A DNA stretch of 22,124 nt, taken from JAGQLF01 sp964437465. Lineage in GTDB: Bacteria; Patescibacteriota; Dojkabacteria; J137. Where the stretch lies: positions 1-22,124 of the forward strand of contig CAYTGI010000020.1 of assembly GCA_964437465.1 (NCBI GenBank). Reading direction: 5' to 3'. Position 1 is the stretch's first letter. Each line of letters opens with the position of its first letter. The notes below the pieces were generated by a model, which ran no database searches, was not told where the DNA came from, and worked only from the letters and a program-made list of their open reading frames with translations. The position numbers and the translations under genes were made by a program. Positions 6,576 through 14,161 of this stretch are shown here, piece by piece.

Positions 6576-7085
6576 TTATTCAACAACTAAAGTACCAACC
6601 ATTCCTTGAGCTCTATGGTTTCCAACACTACAGTAGAATTCATAGGAAGTTCCTACAGCAGTATTCTCAGGAATTGTAAACGTTACAGTTGATGAATCTC
6701 CAGTACTAACTATTTCTGTTGCTACATTTAGCTCATCGATAACAAAATCATGAGTTCCATTTACAGAAGTAACGTTTACTGTAACTGTATCGCCGGGAGA
6801 TGCTGAAATAATGTTAGGATCAAATTGAAAGCTACTCATATCTATATCAAATGAGATTTCATTTGTTTCAGGTAAAGCTTCAGTTTCGTCTTCAGTCGGA
6901 GGTGGAGTTTCAGGCTCGTCATCTGTAAAAAGTTCGAATTCATCATTATCAACTGGCTCCTCTTCTGAGTTTGGTGGTAATTCTTCAGAAGGGGATTCTG
7001 AATTTTGATTTCCAAGTAACAAAAATGCTCCTACCCCCACTAAAATCACTACTCCAAGAATTATTGGTAAAGATTTATTATCCAT
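6576..7085 (-). CDS. Membrane-anchored cupredoxin (blue copper protein)
   Basis: This 169-residue protein has an N-terminal membrane anchor (residues ~6-25), an acidic Pro/Glu/Thr-rich spacer (27-75), and a plastocyanin/amicyanin-type cupredoxin domain (76-169). All four type 1 copper ligands are visible: H112 in Thr-His-Asp-Phe, then C152, H157 and M162 in the Cys-x4-His-x4-Met loop. The domain should sit outside the membrane and shuttle single electrons. The spacer would let it reach across the cell envelope. Its anchor closely resembles that of the FMN-binding protein at 11396-11881, and the two lie in the same gene run, so an electron-transfer partnership is plausible but inferred. It lies 33 bp after the SRPBCC-like gene and just upstream of the pilin gene. 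Confidence 0.9.
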   Translation of the reverse strand: MDNKSLPIILGVVILVGVGAFLLLGNQNSESPSEELPPNSEEEPVDNDEFELFTDDEPETPPPTEDETEALPETNEISFDIDMSSFQFDPNIISASPGDTVTVNVTSVNGTHDFVIDELNVATEIVSTGDSSTVTFTIPENTAVGTSYEFYCSVGNHRAQGMVGTLVVE

Positions 7086-7118
7086 TTTAAATTTATTAAG
7101 AAGTTATATTAAAAGTTA

Positions 7119-7592
7119 TCATTTAATTTTTTTTGTTTCAAATTCTAAGAGTTTCTTCCACCTATATTGCCGCCACATATAAAATATATTTGCAAAGATC
7201 CAAATGAAAATAGTCAATAAACCTGCTTTAACTTCAATTTGATCAGTATAATTTGTTATATTTGGGTTTTTATTATCATTGTCTATAAAAATATAGTGAT
7301 CCCATTTTGACATTAAACCTAGTAGTCCCTTTTTCCCAAAACCATCATCTCTAATTCTTCTATTTTCTGAATCAATAGAGATTCGAATAACTTGAGATCC
7401 AATTGGAATGAACCCAAAAAGTTTTACTGATGTTTCGTACTGACCTTCCTCCCAAATCTCAGGAAACTGTTTTCCAACTGGTTGAAAAGAAACTATTGGT
7501 TTAGCAATAAAGATCATTGTGTCTGATCTTTTGACTAATTCCCAAACTTTGTCTGGGGATGTATTAAATTTTGATGAAATTTTACTTCTCAT
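7119..7592 (-). CDS. SRPBCC/START-like protein with C-terminal membrane helix
   Basis: This 157-residue protein opens with 'FNTSPDKVWELVKRSDTM', the usual start of the polyketide cyclase / SRPBCC lipid-binding fold. Beta strands follow with a 'WEEGQYETSVKLFGFIPIGSQ' segment, and the last helix is unusual: residues ~125-142 ('LTIFIWIFANIFYMWRQ') look like a membrane segment followed by a basic tail. This suggests a hydrophobic-ligand-binding domain tethered to the membrane, though an amphipathic closing helix cannot be ruled out. Its ATG overlaps the stop codon of the upstream mutase gene as TAATG, so translation is probably coupled. The ligand is unknown. Confidence 0.6.
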   Translation of the reverse strand: MRSKISSKFNTSPDKVWELVKRSDTMIFIAKPIVSFQPVGKQFPEIWEEGQYETSVKLFGFIPIGSQVIRISIDSENRRIRDDGFGKKGLLGLMSKWDHYIFIDNDNKNPNITNYTDQIEVKAGLLTIFIWIFANIFYMWRQYRWKKLLEFETKKIK

Positions 7593-9088
7593 TATATAAA
7601 TCCTAATCTCCCATTTGGATCAGCTATGACTTCTCTATTTAATTTCTCTTCAACTCCTGGAAATTTCTCCAGTTCTTCTGTAAGAATATTTTTTATTTTT
7701 AAGACCTCTTTCTCATCAAGTGCTTCAATTCTTATTGTTAAATATGCTGAAGTGTTTGAAGCTCTAACTAATCCCCATGAATCCTCAGAAAAAGTGACTC
7801 TTGCTCCATCAATATCTATAACTTCATAATCCTCTTCAAACTTTTCTTTTATCGCTTTTACTATTTCGAACTTTTTATCATCAGCGCAAGGAAGTTTATA
7901 TTCAGGTGAGGCTACTCTTTCAGGGATAAATGAAAGCAATTCAGATAATGATTTATCTGTCTTACTTAAGATTTCTAACACAACTGCAGCTGCAAAAAAA
8001 CTATCGTCAGCTTTAGGATAATTTTGAGTAAAGTAGAAATGTCCAGATAGTTCACCTCCAATAATAAAGTCATCATCAGATCTTAATGTATTTTTAATAG
8101 GTGCATGTCCGGTTCTATGCATCACAGGTTCTAAACCAAAATCTGGAAGCATGTCCTGAATAAGTTTTGTACATTTAACATCGAAAAGTACTTTTTTCCC
8201 TTCATTACCTTCAGCGAATTTCTCTTTAATCATTAATAACAGTATTTTATCCGCAGGAATATGATTTCCCTTTTCATCGACAAACCCTGCTCTATCTCCA
8301 TCAGCGTCAAAACCTATACCAACCTCAGCACCATTTTCAACAACAGAATTCATAAGATCTTTCATATTTTTTGTTTGTTCAGGATCAGGAGTATGATTTG
8401 GGAATTTAGGATCTCTATCAAAGTATAATTCTTCAACGATTTCTATTCCTAGACTCTCAAAAAAATCTTTAGCAAACATTCCTGTTGTACCATTCCCACA
8501 GTCTAAAACAGCTTTAACTTTTCTACCCAAATTGAAATTTGTTAGAACATTTTTTTTATAGATTTCATAAGCATCTTCAAATTTACTAACTTTTCCTCTA
8601 TTTTCATCAAGATCATATTCTTCATTCTTAATTCTTGTATACAACGTCTTTAGTTCTTTTCCGAAAAGTGGGATAGAATCTTTTTGAAGAAGTTTAAAAC
8701 CGTTATAAAAGTAGATGTTATGACTTCCTGTGATTATTACTCCTCCATCGTAGTCAAGATGTGAAGTTAAAAAATAAACAAAAGGAGTACACATCTCCCC
8801 ACCATCATCAACATCTATTCCTGTGTCTGATATTCCTTCTATAAAATTTTCTTTAATCACCTCTGCAAAAGGTCTAACTTCAAATCCAACTAAAACTTTT
8901 TTAGCTCCTTGTGTTTTAAGATGACTTCCATACGCTCTACCAATTAACTTCGCGGTTTCAGCAGTTAAAGTTACACCTGGAAATTTCCCGTACATCTTTT
9001 CATACAGTTCTACTAATTCTGGATCATGCTTGTCTCCGGCTACACCTCTGATATCGTATTCTCTGAAAATTAACTCTAAATTATCCAT
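7592..9088 (-). CDS. Phosphomannomutase/phosphoglucomutase (alpha-D-phosphohexomutase)
   Basis: This 498-residue enzyme interconverts hexose 1- and 6-phosphates, feeding nucleotide-sugar synthesis. All four family motifs are present in order: the phosphoserine loop Thr-Gly-Ser-His-Asn with catalytic S122, the Mg loop D261-A-D263-G-D265-R266, the sugar-recognition loop Gly-Gly-Glu-Leu-Ser-Gly-His (344-350), and the phosphate-binding Arg-x-Ser-Asn-Thr (442-446). The GE(L)SGH loop suits mannose/glucose phosphate more than glucosamine. In the active loop the usual Ala is Gly121 and the usual Pro after Asn is Ile125, a mild deviation. The protein is slightly longer than the ~455-residue ManB/AlgC type. 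It starts 60 bp after the ferric-reductase gene and overlaps the next gene by TAATG. It is cytoplasmic and may supply sugars to the GT4 enzyme downstream. Confidence 0.92.
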   Translation of the reverse strand: MDNLELIFREYDIRGVAGDKHDPELVELYEKMYGKFPGVTLTAETAKLIGRAYGSHLKTQGAKKVLVGFEVRPFAEVIKENFIEGISDTGIDVDDGGEMCTPFVYFLTSHLDYDGGVIITGSHNIYFYNGFKLLQKDSIPLFGKELKTLYTRIKNEEYDLDENRGKVSKFEDAYEIYKKNVLTNFNLGRKVKAVLDCGNGTTGMFAKDFFESLGIEIVEELYFDRDPKFPNHTPDPEQTKNMKDLMNSVVENGAEVGIGFDADGDRAGFVDEKGNHIPADKILLLMIKEKFAEGNEGKKVLFDVKCTKLIQDMLPDFGLEPVMHRTGHAPIKNTLRSDDDFIIGGELSGHFYFTQNYPKADDSFFAAAVVLEILSKTDKSLSELLSFIPERVASPEYKLPCADDKKFEIVKAIKEKFEEDYEVIDIDGARVTFSEDSWGLVRASNTSAYLTIRIEALDEKEVLKIKNILTEELEKFPGVEEKLNREVIADPNGRLGFI

Positions 9089-9148
9089 AGAAAGTTTTTA
9101 ACTTGTATAGCAAAATATACATTAAAGCTTTCAATTTTGTGAAGGAAT

Positions 9149-10477
9149 TTAGTAAGAAAATAACTCTTTGTCTATTTGCTTATTAAGAACACCCTCATTA
9201 AGAAGTATTTTTTCTATTGATTTAATAAAAGGTTTTGGTCCGCAGATTCCATGAAAACATTCTCTTAGATCTGAACTTAAACATTCTTCAATTAGGTTGA
9301 TATCAATTCTTTGCCCGTTGTATGTTTTAAATTCAGTTTTTAACCCAGACTTTCCAGTAATAATATATATAATTTCAAAATTATTGTTTTCGATTGAAAG
9401 CTTTTCAAGTTTATCTTTGTCTACAATCTCTTTTGGATCTCTAGCACTTATAAATAATGTAATTTTCTTTTCTGTATTAATATATTTTTCAATTGTTGAT
9501 AAAAATGGAGTTATTCCTATCCCTCCAGCGTAAAAAACTAAGTTTTTAAAGTCGCTAACATCTTTTAAGAATATTCCGTAAGGTCCATCAACATATATTT
9601 CATCACCTTCTTTTAAATCTTTTAGTCTTTTTGTCCATTTTCCTTCTTTTTTAATATTGAAGATTAATTCTTTATTATCATTATCAAATCCAGAAACTGT
9701 AAAAGGGTGAGACTCTTTTAGAAATCCCTTCTTTGTTAAATAAAGAAATTGTCCAGGAGTAATTTCTTTTATTTGTGATTCTTCAGCTTTCATCTTAAGT
9801 TTAATAGTTCCTTTAGCTTCTTCAGTAATAGAACTTATCCGATATTTCGATTTGCCAAAGCCGAATTGGAATAATATTCTATAAATGAAAGCCAATAAAA
9901 ATGTAATTCCAAAGAAGTACCAGAAGTATTTAAAGTTAGTAAAGTTTACAACTGTCCCTATTTCTAATGCATGAATAAAAACTAATGGGAAAATCAGGAA
10001 GCTTATAAAATGCAGTATTTTCCAAGCTCTAAATCCAAGCCTTTTTCTTAGTAAAGCACTTGAAAAATAGATTACTAGAAAAAAGAAGTAAGCAGTTGAT
10101 CCAATTCTTACTGCAATATCAAATTCAGTATCAAACTTTGGAATTAGTAAATTGATCTCGTTAGACATATAGAAGATATTCATTAATGAAGGGTGTAGAA
10201 ATACTACTAATAAGCCAAAAATCCCAATATTTTTATGTACAGCTAAAAAAGACAAAAGGTCTTGTGAGAAGAGTCTAGTTATTCCTCTGATTCCTAAAAT
10301 ATATTGAAACCACATCATTATCCCACCAAAAATTCCAGCTTGGGCTGCGATTATATATGCTATATCTGTGGATTTACCTAAATCTATAGCAAAAATCCAT
10401 AAATCATTTGTGAAAAGAAAACTTGATAAGAGAGTCAGAGTAATTACTAAATATAAATTTCTTTTAATTTTATTCAT
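9149..10477 (-). CDS. Ferric-reductase-like flavocytochrome (heme membrane domain fused to FAD/NAD(P)H module)
   Basis: From the ATG at 10475-10477 this gene encodes 442 residues; a longer frame from 10522 overlaps apbE by 53 bp and is less likely. The first ~205 residues hold about six membrane helices. Two helices each carry a His pair (H81/H95 and H156/H169, spaced 14 and 13), fitting two b-type hemes as in the ferric reductase/NADPH oxidase domain. The cytoplasmic half is a ferredoxin-NADP reductase module: FAD motif His-Pro-Phe-Thr-x-x-Gly/Ser near 257-263, nucleotide motif Gly-Gly-Ile-Gly-Ile-Thr-Pro (318-324), and Cys-Gly-Pro near 412. It should pass electrons from cytoplasmic NAD(P)H across the membrane. 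It overlaps apbE by ATGAATAA. The neighbouring FMN protein is the likely outside acceptor. The specific acceptor (iron, oxygen or quinone) is unknown. Confidence 0.88.
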   Translation of the reverse strand: MNKIKRNLYLVITLTLLSSFLFTNDLWIFAIDLGKSTDIAYIIAAQAGIFGGIMMWFQYILGIRGITRLFSQDLLSFLAVHKNIGIFGLLVVFLHPSLMNIFYMSNEINLLIPKFDTEFDIAVRIGSTAYFFFLVIYFSSALLRKRLGFRAWKILHFISFLIFPLVFIHALEIGTVVNFTNFKYFWYFFGITFLLAFIYRILFQFGFGKSKYRISSITEEAKGTIKLKMKAEESQIKEITPGQFLYLTKKGFLKESHPFTVSGFDNDNKELIFNIKKEGKWTKRLKDLKEGDEIYVDGPYGIFLKDVSDFKNLVFYAGGIGITPFLSTIEKYINTEKKITLFISARDPKEIVDKDKLEKLSIENNNFEIIYIITGKSGLKTEFKTYNGQRIDINLIEECLSSDLRECFHGICGPKPFIKSIEKILLNEGVLNKQIDKELFSY

Positions 10478-11396
10478 TATTAAGTTTACCAATATAATTT
10501 TCTGATTTTCTATAAGTTCCATCTTGAAAAACTATTAAGTAAGAGGTTTTATATTTATCAACAAAGGTTTTTATTTTATTCTCTTCTATAAGATATAAAC
10601 AAGTAGCCATTGCATCTGCGATCATTGTGTTTTCAGAATGTGTATAGATGCCTGATACACGAGTATTAATATCTGATTTGTAGCTGTTTATATGACTGTG
10701 TATTTTTTTAGTGTTTTTATCTTTCCACTTTCGTCTATTATTGCTACTTGAAGCTATTGCTGAGTTTTTAATTTCAATTTCCCCTATATATTGTGTTGTA
10801 TCGAATGGATTTTCTAAAACGAATTTTTGAGGACTATTTTCTTGATTATAAGAATAAATATCACCACCTGCATTTATGATTAAACTTTTAGGTTTAAGTT
10901 TTAATAATTCATCCTTCAGTAAATCAACTAAATAGCCCTTTCCAAACGCTCCGAAATCAAGCAATGTTCCCTTTCTGATCTTAATTTTATTTTCATTAAT
11001 TTCTTCAAGCCACTCAGCTTTATTTATTTTAAGATTCTTTGATGTAAAAGAATAATCTTTATCATACCCTTTCCTTTCTAGATCGTTTCCAATAGATAGA
11101 TTAAAATGACCTTCTGTATCCTCTTCTAGCTGTTTTCCGAAAGTTATCATTTTAACTAGCTCTGGTGGAGGATCTGATAATTCCCCTTCATTTCTTAACT
11201 TGTGATTTAAGCTTTCATCTTTGAATCGTGAGTATTTTCTTTCAAAATTCACAACTTTATCTGCAATCTTTTTATTTAATATTTCAAAATCAAAAAGTGG
11301 ATCAATCACTATGATCCACTTTGTACCAGTTGCAAAAAAAGTTAGATATTTATTTTTCTTACCGTNNNNNNNNNNGTTTTTTATTTCTATCTCCAT
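10470..11396 (-). CDS. apbE: FAD:protein FMN transferase, ApbE family (contains scaffold gap)
   Basis: ApbE moves FMN from FAD onto a Thr/Ser of FMN-binding proteins. About 308 residues are readable. The motifs are present: 'ATGTKW' near residues 22-27, Asp-x-Gly-x-x-Gly-Lys-Gly-Tyr with D147, Asn-Ala-Gly-Gly-Asp (175-179), and Thr-x-x-Ala-Asp-Ala (257-262) for Mg2+. Ten Ns interrupt codons 8-11. The frames on both sides agree, but the true gap length is unknown. The usual signal peptide or lipobox is not visible, as only ~20 residues precede the catalytic core. The ATG overlaps the stop of the upstream FMN-binding protein as TAATG, and that protein is the obvious substrate. The flavocytochrome follows with an 8-bp overlap. 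Confidence 0.9.
   Translation of the reverse strand: MEIEIKNXXXXGKKNKYLTFFATGTKWIIVIDPLFDFEILNKKIADKVVNFERKYSRFKDESLNHKLRNEGELSDPPPELVKMITFGKQLEEDTEGHFNLSIGNDLERKGYDKDYSFTSKNLKINKAEWLEEINENKIKIRKGTLLDFGAFGKGYLVDLLKDELLKLKPKSLIINAGGDIYSYNQENSPQKFVLENPFDTTQYIGEIEIKNSAIASSSNNRRKWKDKNTKKIHSHINSYKSDINTRVSGIYTHSENTMIADAMATCLYLIEENKIKTFVDKYKTSYLIVFQDGTYRKSENYIGKLNNE
11366..11375. other. Scaffold gap (10 N) in apbE
   Basis: Ten N bases fall inside the N-terminal coding part of apbE. The number is probably a placeholder, so some sequence, possibly including a signal segment, may be missing here. Confidence 0.95.
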
Positions 11397-11881
11397 TAAA
11401 TAAGAGCTTGAGTTTTGATTTCTTCAACAGCATTTATAAATCCTTCTCCAGTTAAAGAAGATCCGTTTACTACTCGAGGGTATTCAACTTCATCAAGAGT
11501 TTTTCCTACAATAACATCTGAAACTCCTTCGCTAAATGCATTTTGAAGTTTTACTGAAACCGGATTTGTAGCAAGAGTATTTACAGTTACTGCCGTTACA
11601 GTATTATTCTCTACATTTAATATAACTTCAACTTCTTCATCTCCAGCGGGTGAGGTATATGAACCTTTTGCAGTATATTCTCCATTGTTATAAACAAGAA
11701 CTGCATCACTTGTCTCTTCTGGGGGATTTGCTGAGGTAGTTTCTCCTATAACTTCGGGATTATTAATGTTAGTCGTAGAAGAATCATTATTATTGATTAA
11801 TGCTACTCCTCCTCCTAGAAAGATTGCCCCAATAACAAGTCCGCCCAGTATTGTTGGTAAAGTATTTTTTCCTTGATCCAT
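11396..11881 (-). CDS. Membrane-anchored FMN-binding domain protein (RnfG/NqrC-type flavinylation domain)
   Basis: This 161-residue protein has an N-terminal membrane helix (~residues 8-28), a short Asn/Ser/Thr-rich spacer, then a small FMN_bind domain. 'GEYTAKGSYTSPAGDEEVEVILNV' is its characteristic first beta hairpin, and 'NPVSVKLQNAFSEGVSDVIVGK' its middle helix. The expected flavinylation site, normally Ser-Gly-Ala-Thr, appears as Asn-Gly-Ser-Ser (139-142) followed by Leu-Thr, making S142 the likely FMN acceptor. The domain should face outside. It is the first gene of the minus-strand run, directly before apbE (TAATG overlap) and the flavocytochrome, so a covalently bound FMN carrier accepting electrons from the heme domain is the natural reading. 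A clear promoter lies ~50 bp upstream. Confidence 0.85.
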   Translation of the reverse strand: MDQGKNTLPTILGGLVIGAIFLGGGVALINNNDSSTTNINNPEVIGETTSANPPEETSDAVLVYNNGEYTAKGSYTSPAGDEEVEVILNVENNTVTAVTVNTLATNPVSVKLQNAFSEGVSDVIVGKTLDEVEYPRVVNGSSLTGEGFINAVEEIKTQALI

Positions 11882-12180
11882 AGGTAAGTTTTAAAAAATA
11901 AACTACACTTGTAGTAGCCAGAACATTTAAGATTATATTTTATAAATTTATTATTTCAAATATTTTTTTTGTTGGAGTTAGGTATGAACTTAGAATCAAA
12001 AGTAAATATATCGTTATCGAGAGCTATGAAAATGATGTGAATTTTTTTTATTAGGTAGTATGAATATGGTGGTCTTAATGATATAATATATTGCTAAGAA
12101 TTTTCGATGATTGCAGTCTCATTGGACTAGGATAATCTCAAAGTTTTTAGAATAGATAATTTTTTATATATTCTAGTACA
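11882..12180. other. Divergent intergenic region between the FMN operon and the RRM gene
   Basis: This AT-rich region holds the leftward FMN-operon promoter (11932-11959). Rightward candidates are TATAAT at 12082-12088 and TATATT at 12167-12172, the latter ending 8 bases before the RRM ATG. An 18-codon frame at 11984-12040 has a GGAG a few bases upstream, but it has no coding signature that I can support. Confidence 0.5.
11932..11959 (-). promoter_or_regulatory. Promoter of the FMN/ApbE/flavocytochrome operon
   Basis: On the minus strand TTGAAA (reverse of 11954-11959) and a perfect TATAAT (reverse of 11932-11937) are separated by 16 bp. The predicted 5' leader is about 45 nt and contains a small palindrome, CTACA-CT-TGTAG, at 11903-11914 that could be an operator or hairpin. 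No clear Shine-Dalgarno sequence precedes the ATG. Confidence 0.65.
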
Positions 12181-12447
12181 ATGAAAAAATTGTATATAGG
12201 AAATCTTAACTGGGATATTACAACAGAAAGACTAAAGGAAATCTTTAGTGAGGTTGGAACAGTTGAAGATGCTATTGTAATTGTTGACAAGTTCAGCGGA
12301 AGATCAAAGGGATTTGGTTTCGTGACTTTTTCAACTGAGGAGGAAGCTCAAGCTGCTCTAGAAGAATTCAACGGTAAAGAAGTTGAAGGAAGAGAACTAA
12401 GAGTTGCTGTTGCTGAAGAAAAAAAGGACAGAGCTCCAAGAGACTAA
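12181..12447 (+). CDS. RRM-domain RNA-binding protein
   Basis: This 88-residue protein is essentially a single RNA recognition motif. RNP2 is Leu-Tyr-Ile-Gly-Asn-Leu (4-9) and RNP1 is Lys-Gly-Phe-Gly-Phe-Val-Thr-Phe (43-50), with the aromatic residues that stack on RNA bases all kept. The tail after the domain is short and charged. Small RRM proteins of this kind occur in cyanobacteria and many CPR genomes and are often linked to cold response or mRNA handling. The target RNA cannot be inferred. It stands alone: divergent from the FMN operon and closed by a strong terminator 25 bp downstream. No Shine-Dalgarno sequence is visible; a TATATT ends 8 bases before the ATG. Confidence 0.93.
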   Translation: MKKLYIGNLNWDITTERLKEIFSEVGTVEDAIVIVDKFSGRSKGFGFVTFSTEEEAQAALEEFNGKEVEGRELRVAVAEEKKDRAPRD

Positions 12448-12471
12448 CACTCAAAATACAATTAAAACTAA

Positions 12472-12499
12472 GGCTGCAGTTTATCTGCAGTCTTTTTTT
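12472..12499 (+). terminator. Intrinsic terminator of the RRM gene
   Basis: An 8-bp stem (GGCTGCAG with CTGCAGTC, one G-U pair) with a TTTAT loop is followed by T7. Confidence 0.88.
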
Positions 12500-12512
12500 G
12501 TATAATTAATAA

Positions 12513-12786
12513 TTACAAAGATCAAAAAGATAAAAAGAGAAGAAAAAAAATCTGTAGATATTCAAATAAGTTATATACCTTTAAAAATCAACTCGTTAAA
12601 TCTCGTGCTCACAGCAGTTATCATTACAATGCTATATCTATTTTTTACTAGGGTACTTCACAGCCTTATTCTAAAGGTTCTCTTTTAGATTATGGAGTTA
12701 TATTCTTAGAACAGGTAGATGAATTGAATCAAACAAAGGATTATAAGTTAAGAAATGTAAAGAATCCTGAAAAAACCTTGATTTAA
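12513..12786 (+). pseudogene. Decayed membrane-protein remnant
   Basis: In the 360-bp space before the sulfotransferase pair, one frame reads a Lys-rich segment then 'NLVLTAVIITMLYLFFT' (a membrane helix) and stops at TAG 12686-12688. A second frame, open from just after 12651, continues with 'SKGSLLDYGVIFLEQVDELNQ' and stops at TAA 12784-12786. Neither has a good start codon, but together they look like the N-terminal part of a signal-anchored protein broken by a frameshift near 12650-12680. I recognise no family. It could be non-coding. Confidence 0.35.
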
Positions 12787-12804
12787 TACAGAAGCAAATT
12801 GACC

Positions 12805-12834
12805 TTGAAATAAGACCTACTCAAACAGTATAGT
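12805..12834 (+). promoter_or_regulatory. Putative promoter of the arylsulfotransferase-like pair
   Basis: TTGAAA (12805-12810), an 18-bp spacer and TATAGT (12829-12834) lie ~25 bp before the ATG at 12860. Confidence 0.5.
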
Positions 12835-12859
12835 TGTATATATTTTTTAATAAGAAATA

Positions 12860-14161
12860 ATGAAAGTTTTTGGATGGATAATAGCTTTTATTGTTGTCAC
12901 ACTTACAAGTGTATTCCTTTTTTTTCAACTTGAAAGTTCAAATAACAACGAGTCTGATATTAAAAATGATGAACAGTATATTCTATATACTCCAATGAAA
13001 TCGCCTAATACTTATTTAGTTAGAAAATCTGATAACGAAATAGTTAATGTTTGGGAGTCTGAGTATGAGCCTGGTACTCACTTAGCTTTAAAGGAGAATG
13101 GAAATCTTGTTAGAAGTGGAAGAATTCCTAATGAAAATTTCGGACCTCTTCCAGGTATGGGGGGATTATTTCAAGAGATGACCCCATCAGGAGAAGTTAT
13201 TTGGGAGTTTCAGTATTCTAATGAAAAGGTTATGGCCCATCATGATTTTGAATTAATGCCAAATGGTAACTTACTAATTATTGCATGGGAACTTATTGAT
13301 TTAGAGACTGCTATTGAGAATGGCAAAGATCCTGAAGCTCTTACGAACTTTACAGATATGAAAGTAGATAAAATTGTTGAGTTAAAGCCTGAGGGTTCAG
13401 ACTCAGCTGAAATTGTTTGGGAGTGGCGGATTATGGATCACTTAGTTCAAGATTTTGATGAGTTAAAATTAAATTATGGAGTTATATCTGAAGAAATAAA
13501 TAAATATGATTTTAACCATGTACAAACTAGTATGGCTGATTTAACTCACGTCAACGCAGTTGATTTCAATGAGTCAACAAATGAAGTACTTCTGAGTGTA
13601 AATTCAATAAGTGAGGTTTGGATTATAGACTATGATAATCCAGAACTAGGTATTAAATCTAGGTACGGTAACCCTGAAACCTATGATGCAGAAAAGGAAA
13701 GAATATTCACTGCCTCGATACATGATGCTGAATGGATACAGAATGGAAAACCTGGAGAAGGAAATATGCTAATTTTTGATAATGGTGGGGGAAATGCAGG
13801 AAGGTTTTCAAGCGTGCGAGAGTTTAAATTAAATAATGATAATTCACTAGAAGAAGTATGGACATATTCAACAGGAGATGAATCGTTTTATTCCGCAAGG
13901 CTCTCAGGCGCGGAGAGATTATCTAACGGTAATACTATGATCTGTGAGGGTGATCAGGGAAGAATTTTTGAAGTATCACCTAAAGGTGAAGTTGTTTGGG
14001 AGTTATTAAATGATAAGTTTGATGAAAAGTATATGGGAACTTCAGAGATCTTTACATTTAGAGGAGTAGACATCGAATTCAAACACGGTGCTGTTTTTAA
14101 TATTGAGGTATTTGATGAAGAAGATCCTGAGATAATCTCAATATTAAGTAAAATCAATTAA
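12860..14161 (+). CDS. Arylsulfotransferase (ASST)-like beta-propeller protein, copy 1
   Basis: This 433-residue protein has an N-terminal signal anchor (~residues 5-24) and a repeated beta-propeller rich in Gly-Asn-x-Leu and Gly-Glu-Val-x-Trp-Glu turns. These are the marks of the arylsulfotransferase superfamily (pfam05935/pfam14269), which moves sulfate between phenolic compounds outside the membrane. Conserved-looking histidines appear in 'AHHDFELMPNGN', 'THVNAVDF', 'IHDAEW' and 'KHGAVFNIEV', but I cannot tell which matches the catalytic His of E. coli ASST. Many propellers annotated this way have no proven activity, so the reaction is uncertain. It overlaps the next, closely related gene by TAATG. 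Confidence 0.78.
   Translation: MKVFGWIIAFIVVTLTSVFLFFQLESSNNNESDIKNDEQYILYTPMKSPNTYLVRKSDNEIVNVWESEYEPGTHLALKENGNLVRSGRIPNENFGPLPGMGGLFQEMTPSGEVIWEFQYSNEKVMAHHDFELMPNGNLLIIAWELIDLETAIENGKDPEALTNFTDMKVDKIVELKPEGSDSAEIVWEWRIMDHLVQDFDELKLNYGVISEEINKYDFNHVQTSMADLTHVNAVDFNESTNEVLLSVNSISEVWIIDYDNPELGIKSRYGNPETYDAEKERIFTASIHDAEWIQNGKPGEGNMLIFDNGGGNAGRFSSVREFKLNNDNSLEEVWTYSTGDESFYSARLSGAERLSNGNTMICEGDQGRIFEVSPKGEVVWELLNDKFDEKYMGTSEIFTFRGVDIEFKHGAVFNIEVFDEEDPEIISILSKIN

Noticed and set aside
6566..6586. Longer pilin start from TTG 6586
   Set aside because: It runs into the cupredoxin gene and adds residues ahead of a complete prepilin leader.
9089..9148. Separate promoter for the mutase gene
   Set aside because: TTGAAA and TATACA are present, but the 19-bp spacing is poor and the gene fits the upstream operon.
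10478..10522. Longer start for the flavocytochrome
   Set aside because: It overlaps apbE by 53 bp and adds 15 residues with no family match; the ATG at 10477 gives a normal 8-bp overlap.
11984..12040. 18-codon peptide frame with a nearby GGAG
   Set aside because: It is too short, with no similarity or conservation to judge; the GGAG may be chance in an otherwise SD-poor region.
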